Below, in pieces: positions 18,648-28,875 of a stretch of 64,000 nt of DNA. A program made the position numbers and the translations under genes. The notes below the pieces were generated by a model. It searched no databases and had not been told where the DNA came from. It saw only the letters and a list, made by a program, of their open reading frames with translations. The first letter of the stretch is position 1; each line of letters begins with the position of its first letter. Source of the stretch: Thermosynechococcaceae cyanobacterium Okahandja (lineage in GTDB: Bacteria; Cyanobacteriota; Cyanobacteriia; Thermosynechococcales; Thermosynechococcaceae); the NCBI GenBank assembly GCA_041530395.1, contig CP136945.1, positions 2,232,001 to 2,296,000 of the forward strand, in the 5' to 3' direction.

Positions 18648-20618
18648 TTAAGTTCCTTGACGCAATTTATCTAGCACCGAGCGATCTTCAAGGGTGGAGG
18701 TATCTCCGGCAACCTCTTCCCCCGCCGCAAGGGAGCGCAGTAGCCGCCGCATGATTTTGCCTGAGCGGGTTTTGGGCAAGGCATCGGTAAAGCGAATCTC
18801 CGCTGGCCGTGCCAGAGCGCCAATTTCCTTCACAACGTGCTGCTTTAGCTCCTGCTGCAGGGCATCGCTGGCGGGCGTGCTGCCATCTAAGATAACAAAG
18901 GCCACAATCTCTTCCCCTTTGACTTCATCGGGCTTGCCAACAACGGCAGCTTCGGCCACCGCCGGATGCGAGACGAGGGCAGACTCAATTTCCATCGTAC
19001 CTAAGCGGTGACCCGAGACATTAATCACATCATCCACCCGTCCCATGACCCAAAAATCACCGTCGGCATCTTTGCGCGCCCCATCCCCAGCAAAGTAAAC
19101 GTACTGGCCATCCCGCGGCGGGATATGCTCCCAGTAGGTGCGGCGGAAGCGCTCCGGATCCCCATAGACCGTGCGCATCATCCCCGGCCAAGGGTGGCGA
19201 ATCACCAAATAGCCCCCCTCGTTCACCCCAACAGGATTGCCCTCTAAATCAACCACATCGGCAAAAATACCCGGGAAGGGCTTGGTGGCCGAGCCGGGCT
19301 TCATTGGGATGGCACCGGGCAACGAGGTAATCATGTGTCCGCCCGTTTCCGTTTGCCACCACGTGTCCACAATTGGGCAGCGTTCGTTGCCAATGACCCG
19401 GTAGTACCACATCCACGCTTCCGGATTAATCGGCTCCCCAACGGTACCCAGCAGACGCAGCGAGGATAGGTTCCGCGCTTTGGGCAGGTGCTCACCCATC
19501 TTAATAAAGGCGCGAATGGCCGTGGGCGCTGTATAAAAAATAGTCACACCGTACTTTTCAATCACATCCCAGAAGCAGCCCGGATTAGAGGCGCGGGGTG
19601 CCCCTTCGTACATCAGGGTAGTAGCACCATTGGAAAGGGGGCCATAGACAATATAGCTGTGCCCGGTAATCCAGCCCACATCGGCTGTACACCAATAAAC
19701 ATCGGTGTCTTGCAGGTCAAACGTCCACTGGGTGGTCATGTGGGTGTAGAGGTTATAACCGGCGGTGGTGTGCACCACCCCTTTCGGCTTGCCCGTGGAA
19801 CCGGAGGTATAGAGGATGAAGAGCGTATCCTCACTGTCCATGGGTTCAGCGGCACATTCGGCACTCACCCCCTTTTGCAGGTCGTGCCACCAGTGATCGC
19901 GACCGGGCACCATCGTGATCGGCTGCTGGGTGCGCTGTACCACTAAAACGTGCTCGACGCTGGGAACCCCGTGATTGCTCAAGGCCTTATCCACTTGATC
20001 CTTGAGGGGCACAATGGCATCCTTGCGCCAGCCCCCATCGGCAGTGACCACCAGTTTGGCTTGGGCATCAATGAGGCGATCGCGCAGCGCCTCGGCACTA
20101 AAGCCACCAAACACCACCGAATGGGGGGCGCCAATACGGGCACAGGCCAACATGGCAATGGCCGCCTCGGGAATCATCGGCATATAAATACCGACGCGAT
20201 CGCCCTTTTGAACCCCCAGTTGCTTCAGCACATTGGCAAACTGGCAGACCTCGCGGTGCAACTGCGCATAGGTAAACGTGCGGCTATCACCGGGTTCCCC
20301 CTCCCAAATTAAGGCCGCCTTATTTTTGCGCCAAGTATGCAAATGGCGATCCAAGCAGTTATGGGTAATGTTCATTTTGCCGTTGACAAACCACTTGGCG
20401 GTGGGGGGCTGCCAATCGAGTACCTGCTCCCACGGCTCGAACCAGTCGAGTTCCTGCTGCGCTAGCTCTCCCCAGAATGCCGCCGGATCCGCTTTTGCCT
20501 TCGCGCAGAGTTGCTCATAGGCCTCAAAAGAGTTAATCCGCGCCTTGGCCACAAAGTCAGCGGGGGGATAAAAAAGACGGTGTTCTTGAAGAATGGATTC
20601 AATGGTCGGGCTACTCAT
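18648..20618 (-). CDS. acs: Acetyl-CoA synthetase (AMP-forming)
   Basis: The enzyme activates acetate to acetyl-CoA through acetyl-AMP. The 656-residue protein has the ATP-binding signature [16 protein letters not shown], the [12 protein letters not shown] motif, the [18 protein letters not shown] hinge region, and the C-terminal catalytic lysine motif [11 protein letters not shown], where the Lys is a known acetylation control site in the family. Length and N-terminus are normal for Acs. ATG start. About 260 bases of AT-rich divergent intergenic DNA separate it from the next gene. Confidence 0.97.
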   Translation of the reverse strand: MSSPTIESILQEHRLFYPPADFVAKARINSFEAYEQLCAKAKADPAAFWGELAQQELDWFEPWEQVLDWQPPTAKWFVNGKMNITHNCLDRHLHTWRKNKAALIWEGEPGDSRTFTYAQLHREVCQFANVLKQLGVQKGDRVGIYMPMIPEAAIAMLACARIGAPHSVVFGGFSAEALRDRLIDAQAKLVVTADGGWRKDAIVPLKDQVDKALSNHGVPSVEHVLVVQRTQQPITMVPGRDHWWHDLQKGVSAECAAEPMDSEDTLFILYTSGSTGKPKGVVHTTAGYNLYTHMTTQWTFDLQDTDVYWCTADVGWITGHSYIVYGPLSNGATTLMYEGAPRASNPGCFWDVIEKYGVTIFYTAPTAIRAFIKMGEHLPKARNLSSLRLLGTVGEPINPEAWMWYYRVIGNERCPIVDTWWQTETGGHMITSLPGAIPMKPGSATKPFPGIFADVVDLEGNPVGVNEGGYLVIRHPWPGMMRTVYGDPERFRRTYWEHIPPRDGQYVYFAGDGARKDADGDFWVMGRVDDVINVSGHRLGTMEIESALVSHPAVAEAAVVGKPDEVKGEEIVAFVILDGSTPASDALQQELKQHVVKEIGALARPAEIRFTDALPKTRSGKIMRRLLRSLAAGEEVAGDTSTLEDRSVLDKLRQGT

Positions 20619-20907
20619 CCGTAAGTTCCGTGGCAGTAAGACGTATTGAATACTTAGATGAACATCAAGAAAAGTTACAAAATGGCCTGCTTATTCCCTT
20701 ATAATCAAGGGAAACATGTTATCGCATCATGACATCATCTGCAACACTTGTCAAATCTACAACAATATCCCTCAGGGCACTGCCAGTTCCCATTAGTTTG
20801 CCACCTTTAACAGATTCTTAACTGCTTGCCGGAGTCATTGAGCCGAAAACTTAAGCTAACTTAGGCTGTATAAACATGTGAACCAACTGCGCTTCCCCGA
20901 GGTGTTG

Positions 20908-22686
20908 ATGTCAACCTCATCCCCAACGCTTGTGCGGCTCCAGCCCGATAAGCTGCTTGATTTTTATCACCATCAGCAGTGGGATGCCCTTTCCGAGGAA
21001 TTTTTGCGCGTGCTTGGCTATTTTGGCCAAGTCACCTATCTCAGCTTAGATGCGCAGCAGCAGTACGCCATTAACACCTTTGTTAAACATTTTCTCTATT
21101 TTTTTAGCCAAGAAGATTACATTATTAGCGATCGCTACGTGGAGCCTTTCTTAGCCTCATCTGGGCTCATTTCCAACCTTGTGGCCATCTCGCAGTTCAA
21201 AACAACGGATCCCTACCTTGCCCTGCTAGAGCAGCAAAAAAATAATTTTGTTAAGCTACTTACCCTTTACTCGGCTCGCAACAGGCCACGGTATTCCGTC
21301 AAAGGGCTGTTTGATATTTCGCCGGTTATTGCGAGTTACTGGTATTGTTACTTTTTTAGCAACTATTATTCCCTGTGTGTCAGTGATGGTAGCCATCGTC
21401 ACCTCCAAGTGCACATGGCCGCTTTTGACGATCGCCTAGACCCGGTAGTGGATTTTCACCATATGAATTTTGCCGCGACCTACATTGACCCGGTGGGCGA
21501 TCGCCCCTTCAAACAAAAACTCAACGCCAAGGTACGGCAGATGTTAAAGGGGTACCCAACCCTTGCGGTTGACCCGAACCCGCGGCGCATTGGTGTCATT
21601 TCTGGGAATTGGTATCCGCAGCACTCGGTGTATCGCATTCTTCAGCCCTTTGTCGCCGCATTGCAGACGGAGTACGAGGTGGTGCTCTACTACTTCGGTA
21701 ATACTGAGATACCGCCTGATCGGCAGGGCTTTACGGAGACCCATTATTTACCGCTGGTGAAGGGGCGCTTAGATCTGGAGCCGCTGCGCAAACACAACCT
21801 CATGCTGGTGTACTACCCTGATGTGGGCATGAATGCCGAGAGCATTCTGCTATCGAACCTGCGCTTAGCCCCCATTCAAGTGATGGGTTACGGTCATCCG
21901 GTCAGCACCTTTGGTTCCGAAATTGACTACGTGATTGGCGGTGCTGCGGTGGAAGTTGCTTCTGCTGCCCGGCAAAACTACAGTGAGCGGTTGGTCTTAA
22001 TTCCGGGACTCGGAGTCAGTTGTGTGCGCCCGCAGTATCAGCCGGAGTATCCAGTCCCCGCGAGCCAGCCCCTAATCATTAATTGCAGTTGGTACTCCCA
22101 AAAGGTTAACTATCGACTGCTGCACCTTCTGAAGGAAATGGTACGGCTGAGCGAGGAACCTGTGGTGTTTCAGTTCTTTACTGGGGCGGGGGTAGCACGG
22201 GCTAATAATTTCTTGCCTTTTGTTGCGGATCTACAAGCTATTTTGGGGGCTGACCACGTTCGCGTGGTGCCGCCATGTCCCTATGCAGACTATATGGCGC
22301 TGATGGAGCAGGGCGCGTTTGCCTTGGACGCTTACCCCTTTGGTGGCGGCAATACGGTCGTTGATGCGTTGCTTATTGGTAAGCCCATTCTGACCTACGA
22401 AGGGCAAAAATGGTACAACCGCATTGGCTCAGCGCTCCTGCGCCGAGTGGGGCTAGAGGAACTGGTGGCGAGGGATTCTAAGGGGTATATTCAGCGCGCC
22501 CTGCGGCTGATCCGCGATCGCCCCTACCGTGAGGGACTAGTCGCAACCATTCGCAGCCTAGACTTAGATCGCTTACTCTTTAGCCAAGAGGAGGTTGCCC
22601 CGTTTCGGCGCGCGATCGCCTACCTGATTGCCCACCACAGCACCTTACAACAAGCCACCACTCGCGAGCCGATTCTTATCTCTTAG
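20908..22686 (+). CDS. GT41/SPINDLY-like glycosyltransferase, without TPR repeats
   Basis: The protein of about 592 residues resembles the catalytic half of O-GlcNAc-transferase/SPY-type GT41 enzymes. Visible family-like segments are RRIGVISGNWYPQHSVYRI, NLRLAPIQVMGYGHPVSTFG, EIDYVIGG, and in the nucleotide-sugar region DAYPFGGGNTVVDALLIGKP followed by LTYEGQKWYNRIGSALLRRVGLEELV. The N-terminal ~200 residues are helical-looking but show no TPR repeats. ATG 20908 is favoured over GTG 20878 because GAGG lies seven bases before it. The acceptor is unknown; cell-surface or protein glycosylation is possible. Confidence 0.75.
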   Translation: MSTSSPTLVRLQPDKLLDFYHHQQWDALSEEFLRVLGYFGQVTYLSLDAQQQYAINTFVKHFLYFFSQEDYIISDRYVEPFLASSGLISNLVAISQFKTTDPYLALLEQQKNNFVKLLTLYSARNRPRYSVKGLFDISPVIASYWYCYFFSNYYSLCVSDGSHRHLQVHMAAFDDRLDPVVDFHHMNFAATYIDPVGDRPFKQKLNAKVRQMLKGYPTLAVDPNPRRIGVISGNWYPQHSVYRILQPFVAALQTEYEVVLYYFGNTEIPPDRQGFTETHYLPLVKGRLDLEPLRKHNLMLVYYPDVGMNAESILLSNLRLAPIQVMGYGHPVSTFGSEIDYVIGGAAVEVASAARQNYSERLVLIPGLGVSCVRPQYQPEYPVPASQPLIINCSWYSQKVNYRLLHLLKEMVRLSEEPVVFQFFTGAGVARANNFLPFVADLQAILGADHVRVVPPCPYADYMALMEQGAFALDAYPFGGGNTVVDALLIGKPILTYEGQKWYNRIGSALLRRVGLEELVARDSKGYIQRALRLIRDRPYREGLVATIRSLDLDRLLFSQEEVAPFRRAIAYLIAHHSTLQQATTREPILIS

Positions 22687-22787
22687 CAAATCCTAGCAAA
22701 AATGCACACTACCCATTGCAGCAATGGCCGGTTTGCCAAGTGTAGCGCGGGTCTTGGAACGTGACCCGACGTGCTTCCTTAACAACA

Positions 22788-22814
22788 AGACCCAAAACTT
22801 AGCGTTCTGGGTCT
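22788..22814. terminator. Inverted repeat between convergent genes
   Basis: AGACCCA (22788-22794) pairs with TGGGTCT (22808-22814) across a 13-base loop, between the convergent GT41-like gene and sbtB. No clear T run follows on either strand, so it is a weak terminator candidate; many cyanobacterial terminators lack strong U tracts. Confidence 0.4.
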
Positions 22815-22827
22815 CGGGGGGGCAACC

Positions 22828-23217
<390 letters not shown>

Positions 23218-23226
23218 CTAGGAGCC

Positions 23227-24354
23227 TTAGCCGCCAGCAAACGTCTGCGCCAGCCCGAGGAAGAAGGGGATACACAAGCCGATGGCAATGGGTGTGCCAA
23301 TAGCCGTGGAAGCGCCAATGTAGGCGGAGGGATTCGCCGAGGGAATTCCGGCCCGCAGGGTGGGTGGCCCAGAAATATCGGAACTGGAGGCAGCAATCAC
23401 CGCTAGCACCACAACACCGCCCCAGCTAAATCCTGTGGTGTAGTGGGCAATCATCCCCAAGCCAAAGGCAATCAGTCCGTGGACAAAGGGGGCGACAACA
23501 CTATAGACAACGTACCAATGGGCCACCTTGCGCAGTTCGTTGACCCGAGACCAAGCTTCCATCCCCATGACCAACATCAAAATGGAGAGGAGGCCACGGA
23601 AGAGGGGATTGTAAAAGTTTTCATAAACACTTTCGGGCCGCGCAAACAACCCAAGGGCAATACCCAGCAGCATGGCAGAGAGGGCAGGCCCCTGCAGGCT
23701 CTCCTTCACAATAGGCCAGATCTCAACCCGCTTATTGCCGGAACCCCGTTGCAGACTGCGATACTCTTGGCGACTGCCGGGGTAAGACGGAGGCTCAGAA
23801 TAGTCCCCCGCCGCAACGGATTGCTTACTTAAGGATTCTTCCACAGAGGTGTAGGCGGCACGCTGCTGTTTCTTATTCAGGTAAAAATTGGCGAGCACAA
23901 TGGCGGTGACAAGTGCCGGGATATCCATAAAGGGATAGAGGGCACCGGCCCAGGCCTCAAAGGTCAGCTTCTGCTCCTCAAGGAGGGTTAGCGCCGCGGC
24001 CATGGTGGAACCACTCACTGCACCAAAGAGTCCACCGGTGGCGATCGCATCGACCACTCTTACCTTCGGCAGCTTGGCTAAGGTATAGCGAGCAATAAAG
24101 ACAATTAGAATCCCTAACAAAATCGAAAAGGCTGCCGGTAAAATCATCTCCGAAAGATTGGAGTTGCGAATGGCCATCCCGCCCGTGAGGCCGATTTTGG
24201 CCAGCAGCATGAAGATGATAATTTTACAAATCGATTCTGGGATTTGCAGTTGGCTACCAAGGGCAGCAATAATCATCCCACCAATCAGGAAGCTGAGGGT
24301 GGGTGACTGCAACTGCTTCACAAAATCCATCAAGAAATTGGACAAGAAATCCAC
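23227..24354 (-). CDS. sbtA: Sodium-dependent bicarbonate transporter SbtA
   Basis: SbtA is the high-affinity, low-CO2-induced Na+/HCO3- symporter of the cyanobacterial CO2-concentrating mechanism. The 375-residue protein shows about ten membrane helices in two inverted halves, with family segments MLLAKIGLTGGMAIRNSN, GGLFGAVSGSTMAAALTLL and GGVVVLAVIAASSSDISGPP. A hydrophilic cytoplasmic loop lies near residues 160-210. GTG start with AGGAGG at 24364-24369 (minus strand, nine bases away). It forms a pair with sbtB and is probably repressed under high CO2. Confidence 0.97.
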   Translation of the reverse strand: MDFLSNFLMDFVKQLQSPTLSFLIGGMIIAALGSQLQIPESICKIIIFMLLAKIGLTGGMAIRNSNLSEMILPAAFSILLGILIVFIARYTLAKLPKVRVVDAIATGGLFGAVSGSTMAAALTLLEEQKLTFEAWAGALYPFMDIPALVTAIVLANFYLNKKQQRAAYTSVEESLSKQSVAAGDYSEPPSYPGSRQEYRSLQRGSGNKRVEIWPIVKESLQGPALSAMLLGIALGLFARPESVYENFYNPLFRGLLSILMLVMGMEAWSRVNELRKVAHWYVVYSVVAPFVHGLIAFGLGMIAHYTTGFSWGGVVVLAVIAASSSDISGPPTLRAGIPSANPSAYIGASTAIGTPIAIGLCIPFFLGLAQTFAGG

Positions 24355-24743
24355 GTTGTCATTCCTCCTGGGGGCAAATGGTAGAGGTTAAGAGGGTTGG
24401 CTTCCATGACGGTAAGCAATAGCCAAGGCAAGCGATCGCCCCGCCAGACCGATTAGCAGCAAAAACGCACATAGAAATTAATCTATGATTTTTGCTCTTT
24501 GATTAAAAAGAAGCTTATACTAAAACACTCAATGGTAGATCAATTGGAGAATCTTAACTTTCAAATTTGATCAATTAGCGTTGCTTATGAGTTTGTCGCC
24601 TCAGGATGGGGCAACTCAGGGCAAACGTATCAGGGGGTGGATGGGTCGCACCAACGGACTAGGGACATTGCCGTGGTGGGTCATAATAGAAGGAAATACA
24701 TCCACTTCCTCGCCTGATCACGGTATTTTTAAGGACTGTTACG
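24355..24743. other. 389-bp divergent region between sbtA and guaA
   Basis: Contains the sbtA ribosome site, an AT-rich core (about 24460-24580) with a LysR-type operator candidate, and a more GC-rich guaA leader. A frame open from 24581 runs into guaA but has no family features and overlaps the guaA start, so I do not call it. No purine-riboswitch pattern is recognisable. Confidence 0.5.
24529..24544. promoter_or_regulatory. Candidate NdhR/CcmR-type operator upstream of sbtA
   Basis: TCAATG, four bases, then ATCAAT: both half-sites of the NdhR (CcmR) consensus I recall, TCAATG-N10-ATCAAT, are present, but spaced by 4 rather than 10. A further ATCAAT lies at 24570-24575. Low-CO2 genes including sbtA are known CcmR targets in other cyanobacteria. 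Spacing is off, so this is tentative. Confidence 0.35.
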
Positions 24744-26351
24744 TTGACTCAACCTGCTACTTCTCCCCTTCCCACTCCCGCCGCCTCAGACTTGCAACGG
24801 CAACTGATTGTGATCCTAGATTTTGGCTCCCAGTACTCGGAACTGATTGCCCGCCGGATTCGCGAAACGCAAGTGTACTCTGAGGTCATTTCCTACCGCA
24901 CCAGTGCCGACCAGTTGGTGCAACTGGCTCCCAAGGGCATTATTCTGTCGGGGGGGCCGAACTCGGTTTACGACGAAAACGCGCCCCAGTGTGACCCCGC
25001 CATTTGGAACCTAGGAATTCCCATTTTGGGGGTGTGCTACGGGATGCAACTCATGGTGCAGCAGTTGGGGGGCAGTGTTGAGCGAGCTACGGCTGGTGAG
25101 TACGGCAAAGCCGCCTTAACCATCGATGACCCTACGGATCTGCTCACCAATGTTGAGCAAGACACGATTATGTGGATGAGCCATGGGGATAGCGTGACCG
25201 AGTTACCCCCGGGGTTTCGGGTGCTGGCCCATACCCACAATACCCCTATGGCGGCGATCGCCCACCCAGAGCGCAAACTCTACGGGGTGCAGTTCCATCC
25301 GGAAGTGGTGCACTCCATTGGCGGTATTGCCCTGATCCGCAACTTTGTCTATCACATCTGCGACTGTGAACCCACTTGGACGACGGCGGCATTTGTGGAA
25401 GAGGCCATCCGCGAAGTGCGTGCCAAAGTGGGGGATAAGCGAGTCCTACTGGCGCTGTCTGGGGGGGTCGATTCCTCCACGTTGGCCTTTTTGCTGCACC
25501 GTGCCATCGGCGATCAACTCACCTGTATGTTTATTGACCAAGGCTTCATGCGCAAAGGGGAGCCAGAGCGGCTCTTAAAGCTCTTTCAGGAGCAGTTTCA
25601 CATTAAGGTGGAGTACGTGAATGCCCGCGATCGCTTTTTGGCGCAACTAAAGGGCGTAACGGATCCGGAAGAAAAACGCAAACGCATTGGCCATGAGTTT
25701 ATCCGCGTGTTTGAAGAAGAGTCGCAGCGGCTCGGTCCCTTTGATTATTTGGCTCAAGGCACCCTCTACCCAGATGTGATTGAGTCGGCCAACACCAATA
25801 TTGATCCGCAGACGGGTGAGCGGGTGGCGGTAAAAATTAAGAGCCATCACAATGTCGGCGGTCTGCCGGAAAATCTGCGGTTTAAGCTGGTGGAACCGTT
25901 GCGCAAGCTCTTCAAAGATGAAGTGCGCCAAGTGGGGCGATCGCTGGGGCTACCGGAAGAAATTGTCCGCCGCCATCCGTTCCCGGGGCCGGGGCTGGCG
26001 ATTCGCATTTTGGGCGAGGTCACGCCAGAGCGCCTTGAAATTTTGCGCGATGCCGACCTCATTGTGCGCCAAGAAGTGAATCGCGCTGAGATGTACCATC
26101 ACTTTTGGCAAGCCTTTGCCGTGCTGTTGCCCATTCGCACCGTTGGGGTCATGGGGGATCAGCGCACCTACGCCTATCCGGTGGTGCTGCGCTTTGTCTC
26201 CAGCGAAGACGGCATGACCGCTGACTGGTCCCGCGCCCCCTACGAGTTGCTAGAGCGTATTTCCAGCCGCATTGTCAACGAAGTGCCGGGGGTGAATCGG
26301 GTTGTCTATGACATTACCTCAAAACCCCCCGGAACGATTGAGTGGGAATAA
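24744..26351 (+). CDS. guaA: GMP synthase (glutamine-hydrolysing)
   Basis: This enzyme converts XMP to GMP. The 535-residue protein has an N-terminal class I glutamine amidotransferase domain ([18 protein letters not shown], nucleophile in [16 protein letters not shown]) and an ATP-pyrophosphatase domain with the PP-loop [31 protein letters not shown] and [16 protein letters not shown]; the C-terminus KPPGTIEWE is the family end. TTG start with AAGGA at 24731-24735, the only start that fits the family N-terminus. Confidence 0.97.
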   Translation: MTQPATSPLPTPAASDLQRQLIVILDFGSQYSELIARRIRETQVYSEVISYRTSADQLVQLAPKGIILSGGPNSVYDENAPQCDPAIWNLGIPILGVCYGMQLMVQQLGGSVERATAGEYGKAALTIDDPTDLLTNVEQDTIMWMSHGDSVTELPPGFRVLAHTHNTPMAAIAHPERKLYGVQFHPEVVHSIGGIALIRNFVYHICDCEPTWTTAAFVEEAIREVRAKVGDKRVLLALSGGVDSSTLAFLLHRAIGDQLTCMFIDQGFMRKGEPERLLKLFQEQFHIKVEYVNARDRFLAQLKGVTDPEEKRKRIGHEFIRVFEEESQRLGPFDYLAQGTLYPDVIESANTNIDPQTGERVAVKIKSHHNVGGLPENLRFKLVEPLRKLFKDEVRQVGRSLGLPEEIVRRHPFPGPGLAIRILGEVTPERLEILRDADLIVRQEVNRAEMYHHFWQAFAVLLPIRTVGVMGDQRTYAYPVVLRFVSSEDGMTADWSRAPYELLERISSRIVNEVPGVNRVVYDITSKPPGTIEWE

Positions 26352-26420
26352 GCCATCCCTAACATTGCCAGAAGCAAGGGTGATCGGTTTAACTGGGAAA
26401 GATGGTGTGAGTGATGTCTC

Positions 26421-28301
26421 ATGAGTGGCAAATGGACGCTGGCGATCGCCTTAGGCTCTAGTGTGTTATTGCCTCCAGCGGCGGTGGCACAGACCAGTGC
26501 GCCCCAATGGCAAATCGAATCGAGTCCCAGAACCAGCCCCACTTTTGAGTTAGCGCCCACCGCAGACAGCACCCCCCAATGGCAAACCACTCCCCCGCTG
26601 CCGCCGGAGCGAACGTGGCAGCAGCCCACCCCAGACGAGCTAGCACAGCCCATTTTGCCCCCTGTGGCCGAGGAGCCTACGCCAACCCTCGTCATCGTCG
26701 AGGAACCCGCCTTCCGGCTGCCATCCTTGATGCAACCCCCCACCCGGTTGTTTAACCTTGAAACCGCCAATATCCTGCCGGAGCAAACCGCCGAGCTACG
26801 GGGGGGCATTCGCAACTACGATCCAGAGGTGGCCGGGGGCGGGGGCGGTCTGCAAACCTTCTTTGGCTCCTTTGACTATGCCGTGAACGATCGCCTGCAA
26901 TTCACCCTGAGTGGTAATTACTTCGACGACCCCCTTGGCCGCCTTGTGAATGGCCTGCAACCGGATGTTCAGTTCGGGGCGATCGCCGGTAGCCTAAAGT
27001 ACCAAGTCCATCGCAGTAACAATCTCGCCGTGGCCGTCACTGGCTCGGTAGAAGCGGTGCGGGTGCGCTCCGATAACTTTCTCTTTGTACCGGGCGCGGG
27101 TGTTGCCAGCACATGGACCGTGGCCGCCTCATTGCAGGCTCCCATTACCTATACGTTTAATCCTCAGTTCCAGTGGCACTTTACCCCCAACCTTACCTAT
27201 TTCCCCGATACGATTAATAACGGCGGAGACTTCTACGGTACGAATGTCAATTTCGGTACCGGCCTCAGTTGGCAGCCCCATCCCCGCTTTAACCTGTTTG
27301 CCGATGTCAATATGCCCGTCGGACCCGGCGGCAATGCCGTCAGAGCCAGTGATGGTGCCATTGTCAATCTACCGGTATGGAGCGCCGGGGTGCGCTTCCT
27401 TGTGAACCCTGCAGTGAGTATCGATCTGGCCGCTACCAATGCCTTTGGTGTTACCCCCGCCACCCGCACCTTAGCGTTTTTGCCGGGAGCGGATCAGGTG
27501 GGTGTGATGGCGGGCTTGAGCTATGCCCTCAATCTTGGCCCTGATTTTGCCCCTCCCTTCCTGGCCAGTTTTCGTTCCGGCCCACGCCAGCCCCTTAGCG
27601 ATCGCGATCGTCAACTCATCCTCGATGGCATTACCCTCACCTCCGCCAGTACCCTCGATCCGGGGATGTTCCGGCTGCGGGGCAACACAGGAACCGTTGG
27701 CACCGGCTTTAATGTTGGCGTTGGGCTGGCCTACGATGCCCAGTTCGCCGTGGCCATTGAGCAGTGGGAACGGGGCGAGACTCTCATTGAAAATATCAAC
27801 TACAGTGGTAACCTCCAATTTGGGCTGGCGGCCAAGCTCCGGTTTTTGGATCAGGCGCAAGGGGATCCCTTCTCGTTGGCCTTTCAAGGTTCCTTTAACC
27901 GTGGCATTGAACAGGGGGGCGGTGGCAGTCGCTCCATTGGGGGGTTAGAGCTTGCCTTTATGTTTCAACCCACCGACCCGGTTGCCCTGTACTTTAACCC
28001 CAAGTTAGCCCTTTTTAACCCCAATCAGCAGGTGGTGGCCGGGATTGGCTTAGGGGTCAATGTAGAAGTTGTCCGTAATTTCCAGCTGATTGCCGAGGCG
28101 ACCCCCGTTTTTGGTGAAACCGGTGTCTTTAGTGCGGGCTTGCGCTACGTGATTCCGCGGTGGGGGCTAGGCATTGATGTCTATGGCAGTAATGCGGCAG
28201 GCACCAGCATTCCCACCGGTGGCTTAGTGGGACAAGGCTCGCCGGGGGTGGGGGTCAACCTACATTGGTTATTTGGAGGTTCCAGTCAACGCAATGATTA
28301 A
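26421..28301 (+). CDS. Putative outer-membrane beta-barrel protein
   Basis: The 626-residue product has a signal peptide (KWTLAIALGSSVLLPPAAVAQ), a Pro-rich linker (~30-105), then a long domain of alternating short amphipathic strands and Gly/Asn/Asp turns, such as RLQFTLSGNYF, NNLAVAVTGSVEAVRV, FNLFADVNMPVGPGG and GVRFLVNPAVSIDLAAT. This pattern fits an outer-membrane barrel. The last strands (GLRYVIPRWGLGIDVYGSNAAG, VGVNLHWLFGG) are barrel-like too. I do not recognise a named family. Its stop overlaps the dcd start by 8 bases, so the two are likely co-transcribed. Confidence 0.72.
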   Translation: MSGKWTLAIALGSSVLLPPAAVAQTSAPQWQIESSPRTSPTFELAPTADSTPQWQTTPPLPPERTWQQPTPDELAQPILPPVAEEPTPTLVIVEEPAFRLPSLMQPPTRLFNLETANILPEQTAELRGGIRNYDPEVAGGGGGLQTFFGSFDYAVNDRLQFTLSGNYFDDPLGRLVNGLQPDVQFGAIAGSLKYQVHRSNNLAVAVTGSVEAVRVRSDNFLFVPGAGVASTWTVAASLQAPITYTFNPQFQWHFTPNLTYFPDTINNGGDFYGTNVNFGTGLSWQPHPRFNLFADVNMPVGPGGNAVRASDGAIVNLPVWSAGVRFLVNPAVSIDLAATNAFGVTPATRTLAFLPGADQVGVMAGLSYALNLGPDFAPPFLASFRSGPRQPLSDRDRQLILDGITLTSASTLDPGMFRLRGNTGTVGTGFNVGVGLAYDAQFAVAIEQWERGETLIENINYSGNLQFGLAAKLRFLDQAQGDPFSLAFQGSFNRGIEQGGGGSRSIGGLELAFMFQPTDPVALYFNPKLALFNPNQQVVAGIGLGVNVEVVRNFQLIAEATPVFGETGVFSAGLRYVIPRWGLGIDVYGSNAAGTSIPTGGLVGQGSPGVGVNLHWLFGGSSQRND

Positions 28302-28875
28302 AAATGACCTCTGGATTCGTGACATGGCCGCCCAAGGGATGATCCACCCCTTCGAGGCAACACTGGTACGACGGCTCGACGATCGCCCCGTGATTAGTTT
28401 TGGGCTGTCCTCTTACGGCTACGATATTCGCCTCAGCCCTAAGGAATTCCGGATTTTCCGCCATGTTCCGGGCACGGTTGTGGATCCGAAAAACTTTAAC
28501 CCCGCGAATTTAGAGTTTGCCCCTCTCCATGAGGATGCCAATGGCGCTTTTTTTATTCTGCCCGCGCACTCCTATGGTCTGGGGGTGGCCTTAGAGCGCC
28601 TACAGGTGCCAGAAAACGTCACCGTCTTGTGTATTGGCAAAAGTTCCTACGCCCGCGCGGGCATTATTGCCAACCTCACCCCCGCCGAAGCGGGTTGGCG
28701 CGGCCACCTCACCCTAGAATTTTCCAATTCCTCTAGTGCCGATTGCCGCATCTACGCCAATGAAGGGGTAGTACAACTCCTCTTTTTTGAGGGGGAACCC
28801 TGCGATGTGAGCTATGAGACGCGGCAGGGTAAGTACCAAGATCAACCGGAAGCGGTGACATTGGCGCGGGTCTGA
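28294..28875 (+). CDS. dcd: dCTP deaminase
   Basis: Dcd converts dCTP to dUTP, feeding dTMP synthesis. The protein of 193 residues has the trimeric dUTPase-like fold signatures: SSYGYDIRLSPKEFRIF, VVDPKNF, FILPAHSYGLGVALERL, CIGKSSYARAGI and the catalytic GWRGHLTLEFSNSS. ATG 28294 is chosen because it gives the family N-terminus (MIKNDLWIRDMA), with GGAGGT upstream at 28275-28280; a TTG at 28273 is less likely. Start overlaps the upstream stop (ATGATTAA). The 3' end overlaps the convergent GTPase gene by 34 bases. Confidence 0.94.
   Translation: MIKNDLWIRDMAAQGMIHPFEATLVRRLDDRPVISFGLSSYGYDIRLSPKEFRIFRHVPGTVVDPKNFNPANLEFAPLHEDANGAFFILPAHSYGLGVALERLQVPENVTVLCIGKSSYARAGIIANLTPAEAGWRGHLTLEFSNSSSADCRIYANEGVVQLLFFEGEPCDVSYETRQGKYQDQPEAVTLARV

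Noticed and set aside
24581-24883. 100-residue plus-strand frame between sbtA and guaA
   Set aside because: It overlaps the guaA start in another frame and has no family features, with Ser/Pro-rich translated text typical of shadow frames.
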